Below, piece by piece: positions 1 to 5,644 of a stretch of 6,241 bases of DNA. The translations under genes were made by a program, and so were the position numbers. Under the pieces are notes generated by a model, which was given only the letters and a program-made list of their open reading frames with translations, was not told the origin of the DNA and did not search any database. The first letter of the stretch is position 1. Every line of letters begins with the position of its first letter. This DNA comes from Elusimicrobiota bacterium (GTDB taxonomy: Bacteria > Elusimicrobiota > Elusimicrobia > 2-02-FULL-39-32), in NCBI GenBank assembly GCA_016193115.1, contig JACPSV010000176.1:1-6241 (forward strand), given 5' to 3'.

Positions 1-141
1 CCATGCCAGAAGGATCATTTGGGGATTGGGCAAAACGTTGGAGATTCTTCCGGCTGTGATGAATATCCCGATCCCAATCATGTTGCCTGCCACAAGCATC
101 GTGCAGGAGAATGTTCCCAGAGCTTTTTTTAGTTCGGCCAT
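1..141 (-). CDS. APC-family amino acid/polyamine permease, N-terminal fragment (runs off the left edge)
   Basis: Only the first 47 codons are in the window; the frame is still open at base 1. The protein begins MAELKKALGTFSCTMLVAGN and continues into a hydrophobic segment (about residues 8-32). Residues 19-27 read GNMIGIGIF, matching the GxxIGxGIF signature in the unwound first transmembrane helix of the APC (amino acid-polyamine-organocation) superfamily, where the backbone binds the amino group of the substrate. The start is well supported: ATG at 141 has a full AGGAGG Shine-Dalgarno sequence just upstream. It lies 22 bp after the tsaD stop in the same direction, so it may share the transcript, although a hairpin repeat sits between the two. 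The substrate cannot be told from this fragment. Family assignment is fairly sure; subfamily is unknown. Confidence 0.8.
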   Translation of the reverse strand, partial: MAELKKALGTFSCTMLVAGNMIGIGIFITAGRISNVLPNPQMILLAW

Positions 142-145
142 GTTA

Positions 146-151
146 CCTCCT
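146..151 (-). promoter_or_regulatory. Strong Shine-Dalgarno site of the permease gene
   Basis: On the minus strand the bases read AGGAGG, followed by TAAC and the ATG at 141. With the next base, AGGAGGT extends the match to the 16S anti-Shine-Dalgarno tail. This is the strongest ribosome binding site in the window together with that of ctpA. It implies that the permease is translated independently of tsaD, which otherwise ends a chain of overlapping genes. Confidence 0.8.
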
Positions 152-160
152 GTGCTTTCC

Positions 161-219
161 CCCTCACCCTCCCCTCTCCCCAAAGGGGGAGAGGGAAAAG
201 GGGAGAGAGGATTTCTCCC
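161..219. repeat. GC-rich palindromic repeat with two hairpins at the 3' end of tsaD
   Basis: A low-complexity C/T-rich then G/A-rich segment. It contains a perfect 10-bp inverted repeat: CCCTCTCCCC at 172-181 pairs with GGGGAGAGGG at 186-195 across the 4-base loop AAAG. A second stem, GGGAGA at 201-206 with TCTCCC at 214-219, has a 7-base loop. The composition resembles the CCCTCACCC/CTCTCCCC/GGGGAGAGGG type of dispersed palindromic repeat found between genes in many bacterial genomes; whether it recurs in this genome cannot be seen here. It overlaps the last codons of tsaD and provides its stop. No T-tract follows the stem on the minus strand, so it is not a standard intrinsic terminator, although the stable hairpin could still affect RNA stability or attenuate read-through to the permease. 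Confidence 0.7.
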
Positions 220-1201
220 AATTAGTGAGAGGAAGGGAGGGGTCTACTTGCAAATGTTTGGATGAGATTCCCCGCTGGTGTTTGTAGAAGCCGACGGCGG
301 CCACCATGGCCGCGTTGTCCGTGCTCAAAATCAAAGAAGGGAAATAGGCCCGAATCCCGGATTTGCGGGATTCGATATTAAATTTTTTTCTGAGTTCGGA
401 GTTGGCCGATACGCCTCCGCCCACCGCTATTTTTTTTAGGCCATATCGTTTCGCCGCCAAAAAAGTCTTGTGAGTCAGAACATCCGTCACAGCCGACTGG
501 AACGATGCGCAGATATCTTCAACATTTGAAATTTTTTCCGGAAAATCGTTGAGGTAGTAAAGAACCGCGGTTTTAAGTCCGGAAAAAGAAAAGTCCCAGC
601 TTCCCGTTAAATATGGGCGGGGAAAGGGAATCGCCTTTGGATTTCCCAGTTTTGCTGTCTTGTCAATCGCGGGACCTCCCGGATACCCCAATTTTAGCAT
701 GGAGGCTACTTTATCGAAACATTCTCCGGCGGAATCGTCCCTCGTTTGGCCCAACGTCTTGTATTTTCCAAAATCTTCCACAATCACTAAATGAGTGTGA
801 CCGCCGGAGACAATCAGACCCAGGAAAGGCGGTTCCAGACGCGGAGAGTCCAGCAGGGCGGAGAAGAGGTGGGCTTCGAGATGGTTGATTCCCACCAGAG
901 GTCTGTCCCAAGCCCATGCAAGGGCTTCTGCGGTCATCTTCCCCACCAGAAGAGAGCCGATCAAACCCGGCCCCACCGTGACCGCCATCGCGTCCACCCT
1001 GCCCGTTTTTTGGATTGCTTTTTCTATGACCGCGTTGATCTTTTCCACGTGGGAACGGCTGGCTATTTCGGGCACGATGCCGCGAAACCGCCGGTGCAAT
1101 TTTTCCTGGGAGTCAATGATGTTGGAAAGTATTTTTCGTCCGTCTTTCACAACGGCCGCCGCTGTTTCATCGCAAGAACTTTCAATTCCCAGAACGTTCA
1201 T
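164..1201 (-). CDS. tsaD: tRNA N6-adenosine threonylcarbamoyltransferase TsaD
   Basis: TsaD (formerly Gcp/YgjD) transfers the threonylcarbamoyl group from threonylcarbamoyl-AMP to A37 of ANN-decoding tRNAs, making t6A; in bacteria it works with TsaB and TsaE in the cytoplasm. The 345-residue product starts MNVLGIESSCDETAAAVV, the ASKHA-fold phosphate-loop region. It carries the metal-binding HLEAH motif (H107, H111), SGGHTHL (132-138), GECFDKVA and YPGGPAID (about 159-180), FSFSGLKTAV (204-213), GGGVSANSELR (261-271) and STDNAAM with the third metal ligand D295. The family core ends near residue 330; the last 13-15 residues (SSLPFSLSPFGERGG) come from a palindromic repeat and are probably not native. 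ATG at 1201 overlaps the yibQ stop as ATGA and has no good Shine-Dalgarno, so translation is probably coupled. The protein is essential in many bacteria. The identification is secure. Confidence 0.97.
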   Translation of the reverse strand: MNVLGIESSCDETAAAVVKDGRKILSNIIDSQEKLHRRFRGIVPEIASRSHVEKINAVIEKAIQKTGRVDAMAVTVGPGLIGSLLVGKMTAEALAWAWDRPLVGINHLEAHLFSALLDSPRLEPPFLGLIVSGGHTHLVIVEDFGKYKTLGQTRDDSAGECFDKVASMLKLGYPGGPAIDKTAKLGNPKAIPFPRPYLTGSWDFSFSGLKTAVLYYLNDFPEKISNVEDICASFQSAVTDVLTHKTFLAAKRYGLKKIAVGGGVSANSELRKKFNIESRKSGIRAYFPSLILSTDNAAMVAAVGFYKHQRGISSKHLQVDPSLPLTNWEKSSLPFSLSPFGERGG

Positions 1202-2355
1202 TGGGGAGAGCGGATCAGTTGCGATAGAGGCACAAACTCAATCCCTTCTTTATGGAATTCTGGAATAGTTTCCGAGAGCGCTTGCAGGAGGTGTCCTCTC
1301 TGGATGTGTCCAATCGCAATTCCATGGCCTTTGCGCCGGACTTCTTTTTTTAATTGTTGAATCTGTTTCTTGATGGTAGCCAGATCGTCTTGATCGTCCA
1401 GAAAAATGTCGTTGACCTGATAAGGCACGCGCAGCGATAGGGATGTTTTCCTGGCTACGGATTTAGGCGAGGTGCGCGAATCAAAAAAGAAGAGATCTTC
1501 GCGCAAAGGATTGGATTTAGAAAACGCTTTTAAGCTATTCAGAAAAATCTTCATCGCCTTTTCGTCCGCCGTAAAGCGGGATCCCATGTGGTTGGATATC
1601 CCTAAGGCGTAAGGCACAGACTGCAGATTTTTTTTCAGTCGGGACTGTATTTCCGGCTCGCTCATCGAAACCAGAAGCGTGGCTCCTCCCGGATCATTGT
1701 GTTGGATATCTTCCGGTTCCATCGGCTGGTGGAGAATGATTTCCTGTCCGTTCGCGTGGATCTTTTCCGAGATCGCGCGGCTCATTTTCTCCTGAGGCAA
1801 GACAGCGTAGGTGATCGGTACGTTCAGCGCGAAGAATTTTTCCAGATTCTCGATGTCGGACAAGCGTCCGGCCAGATCGTCTATGACAATCGTCACCGCG
1901 CCTCCGCGTCCTTGCGCGGACGGAGACTGTTTTTTTCCGGAAGTCAGGAAAATGATCCTTTGAAATACCTGATTCTTTTTCTTTCCCAGTTCCACAATCG
2001 TGGAACCGGAACGGGAGTTTCGGGAAAGAACCTTCATCTTGAGAGGAATTCCGGAACGTTCGAGAGCTTGAATGATATCGTTCAGAACGATCGTAGGGGA
2101 GAGACGGACGCTCCTCTCTGTTTCTATCCAGAGCGTGGGAAGAGGCACATCTTTTTTTATTTCCCTGCGCTGGGTTTTTAGAACGTCGGATTCCCCGACG
2201 CCGTTCCGGTCTAAGACATCGTCTAGGATCGTCTCAAATTGACCGGAAATCCCGCTCTCATCGAACAAAATACCCTGTGTTTGGTACCTCCACCCGTAGA
2301 AACAGAGAACGGCAAGGATTCCCAAACCCAGAATTGTTTTGACTGGGTTCTTCAC
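1198..2355 (-). CDS. yibQ: Divergent polysaccharide deacetylase family protein (YibQ/DUF610)
   Basis: A 385-residue protein with an N-terminal membrane anchor or uncleaved signal (about residues 6-22, GLGILAVLCFYGW), so it should face the periplasm. The C-terminal part (about 153-382) is the Polysacc_deac_2 (YibQ) domain. It contains TIVIDDLAG with D159/D160, ILHQPMEP with H209, ISNHMGSRFT with N255/H256, FFDSRTS with D292 and AIGH with H350, which are the metal and catalytic positions of the NodB-like fold. The true substrate of this family is not established; an envelope polysaccharide or peptidoglycan is inferred. Residues about 70-140 form an extra predicted alpha/beta region that I do not recognise. 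The start is GTG at 2355, 7 bp after the ctpA stop. No clear Shine-Dalgarno is present, but the GTG is placed directly before the membrane anchor and the next in-frame Met (residue 107) is far downstream. The stop overlaps the tsaD start. Confidence 0.9.
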   Translation of the reverse strand: MKNPVKTILGLGILAVLCFYGWRYQTQGILFDESGISGQFETILDDVLDRNGVGESDVLKTQRREIKKDVPLPTLWIETERSVRLSPTIVLNDIIQALERSGIPLKMKVLSRNSRSGSTIVELGKKKNQVFQRIIFLTSGKKQSPSAQGRGGAVTIVIDDLAGRLSDIENLEKFFALNVPITYAVLPQEKMSRAISEKIHANGQEIILHQPMEPEDIQHNDPGGATLLVSMSEPEIQSRLKKNLQSVPYALGISNHMGSRFTADEKAMKIFLNSLKAFSKSNPLREDLFFFDSRTSPKSVARKTSLSLRVPYQVNDIFLDDQDDLATIKKQIQQLKKEVRRKGHGIAIGHIQRGHLLQALSETIPEFHKEGIEFVPLSQLIRSPQ

Positions 2356-2362
2356 GCTATTT

Positions 2363-3646
2363 TCAGGGAGTGAAGTTGAGAATTCTCCGGGCCTTTAAGA
2401 ATTCCACCGCTCTCTTTAAGGCCAGATCATCCACTTGCTCTTCCTTCTTGATCACCGATTGAGGCGTGCGGTCTTTGGCATAGATTTCTTCTTGTTGACG
2501 CCGGAGCTTGATTTCGGTTTCCCGCGTCACCTCAATCAGGATGTCGGGAACGATCCCGCCTTTCCCTGTTTTTTCGTCTCTTTGAATGGCCCGGCCGGCA
2601 GGGGTATAATATTTGGCGGTTGTGAGTCTCAATCCCGACCCGTCGGACAGAGGGATCACGGACTGAACGGAAGCTTTACCGAACGTTGTCGTACCCACAA
2701 TTAAAGCGCGATGATGGTCTTGCATCGCGCCGGCCACAATCTCCGATCCGGAAGCGGAACCCCCATTCACAAGGATCACCATAGGAATCTTGGCGAACGA
2801 AGCTTTGACGTCTGACTTGTATTCCACGCGGTTCGTTTTCCTGCCTTCGGTGTAGACGATCAGCTTTTGGTTGTCCAGAAATGTTTTGCTTACGTTCACC
2901 GCGGAGTTGAGGAGACCGCCGGGATTGTTTCGCAGGTCCAGGACAAGGGCGTCCATTCCGTCGTTGCTCAGGCGCGTGAGCGTCCGGTTCATGTCGGCGT
3001 CGGTCTTGGCCGTGAACTCGAGCAATTGAACGTACCCGATTTTATCTTCCAACATGCGGCTGCGGGTGGACTCGATTTTAATCACTTCCCGCGTGAGAGT
3101 GATGTCCTGCGGCTCTTTGGATCCGTCATGGACGATTGAGATTTTAACCTGAGTTCCCGGTTGTCCTCTCAGTTTCCGGACAGCGTCTTGCAGACTGATG
3201 CCTTGTGTCCATTCGCCCTCGATTTTAACGATCTTGTCTCCGGGCAAAAGGCCCGCGCGGTAAGCGGGGGTATCCGGAATAGGAGTCATGACGGTTAGCC
3301 AGTCGTTGCGGATCTCGATGCGGATGCCCAACCCTCCAAACTGGCCTTCCGTTTCCGTCTGCATTTCTTTGTGCGGTTCCGGTTCCAAGAATTGGCTGAA
3401 AGGATCTAAAGTTCTCACCATTCCGTGCGCGGCTCCATAGATCAAATCTTTGGTGTCTTTTTCGGTCACATAATTTTGCTGGATATAGTCAAAAACTTCC
3501 ACGAGGATCTGCAGGTTTTCGAGTGTTTTGTCTACGTTGGCCGTTTCCGCTTGCGCGGAAGAAAGTTTCTGGAACGCGAATGTTCCCAGAAACCCCAAAA
3601 AAAAGCTCGAGATTAAGAGAATTTTTTTCCCATGATTTTTCTTCAT
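2363..3646 (-). CDS. ctpA: S41-family carboxy-terminal processing protease (CtpA type)
   Basis: A 427-residue exported serine protease. Residues 1-32 form a signal peptide or anchor (KKNHGKKILLISSFFLGFLG, then AQA). The N-terminal helical region (about 38-100) includes the family motif TLDPFSQFL (79-87). A PDZ domain covers about 103-187, starting GGLGIRIE and including AGLLPGDKI. The protease core follows, with LDLRNNPGG (237-244). The Ser-Lys-Gln catalytic set is S299 (in NGGSASGSEI), K324 and Q328 (in FGKASVQ); the spacing of 25 and 4 residues matches that reported for B. subtilis CtpB. YYTPAGRAIQ (346-355) and VPDI (366-369) close the core. Ctp proteases trim or degrade periplasmic proteins, including cell-wall hydrolases; the target here may be an envelope hydrolase, by inference from the envC neighbour. 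ATG at 3646 overlaps the envC stop and has a strong AAGGAG 8 bases upstream. Confidence 0.96.
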   Translation of the reverse strand: MKKNHGKKILLISSFFLGFLGTFAFQKLSSAQAETANVDKTLENLQILVEVFDYIQQNYVTEKDTKDLIYGAAHGMVRTLDPFSQFLEPEPHKEMQTETEGQFGGLGIRIEIRNDWLTVMTPIPDTPAYRAGLLPGDKIVKIEGEWTQGISLQDAVRKLRGQPGTQVKISIVHDGSKEPQDITLTREVIKIESTRSRMLEDKIGYVQLLEFTAKTDADMNRTLTRLSNDGMDALVLDLRNNPGGLLNSAVNVSKTFLDNQKLIVYTEGRKTNRVEYKSDVKASFAKIPMVILVNGGSASGSEIVAGAMQDHHRALIVGTTTFGKASVQSVIPLSDGSGLRLTTAKYYTPAGRAIQRDEKTGKGGIVPDILIEVTRETEIKLRRQQEEIYAKDRTPQSVIKKEEQVDDLALKRAVEFLKARRILNFTP

Positions 3647-4809
3647 TTCGTTGTCTCCTTTTTAGCGGTCAACCACAGAGTTGGGTTTTCCGGCTTGCCC
3701 TGGCTTCTAAATTCAAAATAGAGTTGAGAGCCGTTATTGGAATTTGTCAGGCCAATAATTTCTCCGCCGGCCACTTTTTTACCGTTCTTAACGGAGATCT
3801 CGCCCAAATGGCCGTAGATCGAATAGAGTTCCCCCCCATGGTCAATAATCACGGTTTGTCCATAGGACCGGAAATCCGCGGCGTAAGCGACGCGCCCTTT
3901 TTCCACGGATTTGACGGGACTTTTAGGCGGCGCTTGGATCTTAATTCCGTTTTGGATCAAAATCAGTCCGAGGGTTGGATGCTTGTATTTTCCATAGGGA
4001 GAAAGGATCGTTCCCTCCACGGGCCAGGGTAAGTTCCCTTTTCTTGCCAGAATTTGTTTTTTCGCCGCTTCCGACGCTTTCCTCTCGGCAAGCGTTTCCT
4101 CTTTTCTCCTCTTCAGGTCGGAGATCCATTTTTCCAAAGATTCGCGCGTCTCCTGAAGACGCTTGACTTCCTGTTCCATGAGGGTTCTCTTCTCCAAAGT
4201 CGCTTGATAGAGATGAGATTTTTCTTTCTGAATCTCTTTTTGTTTGGAGACTTCCAGATTTAAGTGGGATTTGAGGGAAGACAACTCTTTTTTGTCGCCC
4301 AATTTTTGTTCCCTCTGCGCAGTCGTGTAAATCGCCAGAGACTCGGCTGATTTCATTTGCGACACGCCCGATACAATAGAATCTTTCAGCCACCACCGTT
4401 GAATCGGAGAAGCGCGCATGCGGCGGGCAACAAGCGCGCGGGCATGATAATTTTTCAAACTCTGAAGAAGCCTCTCTTCCGCCCAGTTTTTTTCTTGCGA
4501 GAAATGAATGACTTCCCGGTTTAATTGGATGATTTGGGATTCCAACTGACGAATTTGCCGGCTCAAACGGTTCTGTTTTTGAGTGGATCCCTGAATGTTC
4601 TTTTCCACGTTCTTTAGTTTCAGGAACAAGTCCTCTTCCTCTTTTTTCAGTTTGGACCTTTCCTTTTGCAGAACGGCCATCTTTTCCTGAATCTTGCGTA
4701 GATTTTCCTGGTTGGACTGGATGTTCTTTTCCAGCTTCTGGACGGATTCCGGATAGCCGGGAAAGACGGTCAGAGAAAAGAGCAAAACCGCGGCCATGCT
4801 TTTAATCAT
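3643..4809 (-). CDS. envC: EnvC-like murein hydrolase activator (coiled coil plus degenerate LytM/M23 domain)
   Basis: A 388-residue secreted protein. Residues 1-21 are a signal peptide (MIKSMAAVLLFSLTVFPGYP). Long charged coiled coils cover about 22-125 and 165-255, separated by a segment rich in Arg and Trp. The LytM/M23 domain covers about 259-380 (LPWPVEGTILSPYGKY to ENPTLWL). Of the four zinc ligands of active M23 enzymes, only H334 (in YGH) remains. The HxxxD site reads QNGIK (Q286, K290) and the HxH site reads QLY (Q362, Y364). This matches E. coli EnvC, which does not cut peptidoglycan but activates amidases AmiA/AmiB and is recruited by FtsX through its coiled coil. The frame is open 40 codons further upstream, but ATG at 4809 is preferred: it directly precedes the signal peptide, has a weak GCAGG at 7 bases, and overlaps the ftsX stop by only 8 bp. 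Confidence 0.92.
   Translation of the reverse strand: MIKSMAAVLLFSLTVFPGYPESVQKLEKNIQSNQENLRKIQEKMAVLQKERSKLKKEEEDLFLKLKNVEKNIQGSTQKQNRLSRQIRQLESQIIQLNREVIHFSQEKNWAEERLLQSLKNYHARALVARRMRASPIQRWWLKDSIVSGVSQMKSAESLAIYTTAQREQKLGDKKELSSLKSHLNLEVSKQKEIQKEKSHLYQATLEKRTLMEQEVKRLQETRESLEKWISDLKRRKEETLAERKASEAAKKQILARKGNLPWPVEGTILSPYGKYKHPTLGLILIQNGIKIQAPPKSPVKSVEKGRVAYAADFRSYGQTVIIDHGGELYSIYGHLGEISVKNGKKVAGGEIIGLTNSNNGSQLYFEFRSQGKPENPTLWLTAKKETTK
3655..3660 (-). promoter_or_regulatory. Shine-Dalgarno site of ctpA
   Basis: Minus-strand AAGGAG lies 8 bases before the ctpA ATG at 3646, inside the last codons of envC. It fixes the ctpA start and suggests that ribosomes can load afresh on ctpA as well as arriving from envC through the ATGA overlap. 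Confidence 0.75.
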
Positions 4810-5644
4810 TCGATGGCCTGCCCTTTTGCCGCCGGCGGAGGATTGTGGATACGAATGTGAACAGGGCCGCAACAAGAATCTGGACAAGAAAAAGTTCCTG
4901 GTCGAACTTAAGGTTACCTCCAAACGCAAACAGGATCAAAGATTGATGCAGGGTTGCGCTGGCGGCCGCGCAGAAGAAAATTACAATCAGGAGCGGTCCC
5001 CTTCTTTCAGAAAAATAGAAGGACAGAGTCGTTGAAGCAGGTTCTTTTTTCGCGGAAAAAAAACCAATCATCGGAACCATTCCCAGAGTCAGAACCAGAA
5101 GCGCGGAAACAAATCCCAGGCTCCTCAGCCAGCGCAATCTTTGGGAGAGGCCGTTCAGGATCGTCCATCTCTCGTGATCGTAGTCCACTTCCGTGAAAAC
5201 GGGAATTTTGTCTTCGCCGGCCGTCAAGTTGCGGATTTGCGGCACAGTTTTTTCCAGAAAGAGGGTATCCCACCGGTCAAAATAAAGAGTGTAACTCCAA
5301 GGAAGAATTGTCCTTCCACCAAGAGAATTCTTTTTTTCCAGCCAGTCCGGATCGAGCAAGAGGCTGGGATCGGCTGAGATGTTTTTTAAGGACTCTTCCG
5401 GGGAAACTGCCGTCACGGCGGTCAAGGAAGGGATTTGTTTAAGTTGTTCCAGCAACCGTTCGGCCTGGTCAGTCTGAATGTCGGTTCGGGCCAGGAGATC
5501 CATCGAGAGAATTTTTTTCTGCGACTGAATGGATTGGCAGATGTCTCGATGAATCGCGATCAGGGTTGTGAACGTAAAAGTCAGAAAAAGGATCAGAGGA
5601 ATCGTCCCTTTTTGTTCGGAAAGAAACTCTTTTGTCCCGATCAT
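4802..5644 (-). CDS. ftsX: FtsX-family cell division membrane protein (divergent)
   Basis: A 280-residue protein with FtsX topology: a cytoplasmic N-terminus, TM1 (about 14-32), a large extracytoplasmic loop (33-172), then TM2 (about 176-196), TM3 (about 216-241) and TM4 (about 250-268). The loop has features typical of the FtsX ECL1 domain, such as TAVTAVSPEESLKN (about 75-88) and EVDYDHERW (152-160). In well-studied bacteria FtsX pairs with the ATPase FtsE and transmits a signal to EnvC-type hydrolase regulators; envC is the next gene here, which supports this role. Unlike typical FtsX, the loop after TM2 is short and lacks the usual E-I-x-x-M-x-x-V-G-A type helix that contacts FtsE, and no ftsE precedes it. 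ATG at 5644 overlaps the glgA stop as ATGA, with a weak AAGG 7 bases upstream. The frame stays open upstream to 5935, but that part lies inside glgA and lacks any FtsX resemblance. Identification rests on topology, loop motifs and context, so it is good but not certain. Confidence 0.82.
   Translation of the reverse strand: MIGTKEFLSEQKGTIPLILFLTFTFTTLIAIHRDICQSIQSQKKILSMDLLARTDIQTDQAERLLEQLKQIPSLTAVTAVSPEESLKNISADPSLLLDPDWLEKKNSLGGRTILPWSYTLYFDRWDTLFLEKTVPQIRNLTAGEDKIPVFTEVDYDHERWTILNGLSQRLRWLRSLGFVSALLVLTLGMVPMIGFFSAKKEPASTTLSFYFSERRGPLLIVIFFCAAASATLHQSLILFAFGGNLKFDQELFLVQILVAALFTFVSTILRRRQKGRPSND

Noticed and set aside
172..195. Perfect hairpin as an intrinsic terminator after tsaD
   Set aside because: No run of T follows the stem on the minus strand, and the stem lies inside the tsaD coding sequence. 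It was kept only as a repeat.
26..265. Plus-strand frame of 79 codons containing a Ser/Pro-rich stretch
   Set aside because: It runs opposite to the permease start and the tsaD end, both with family motifs. The Ser/Pro-rich part is just the translation of the palindromic repeat.
791..1360. Plus-strand frame of 189 codons
   Set aside because: It lies antisense to the conserved tsaD and yibQ coding sequences, spans their junction, and its product has no recognisable domain or hydrophobic pattern.
3523..4032. Plus-strand frame of 169 codons
   Set aside because: It is antisense across the ctpA/envC junction, where both minus-strand proteins have clear motifs. No family features are seen in its product.
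4810..4929. 40-codon in-frame extension upstream of the envC ATG
   Set aside because: It would bury the signal peptide inside the protein and overlap ftsX TM4 coding. The start at 4809 puts the signal peptide at the N-terminus.
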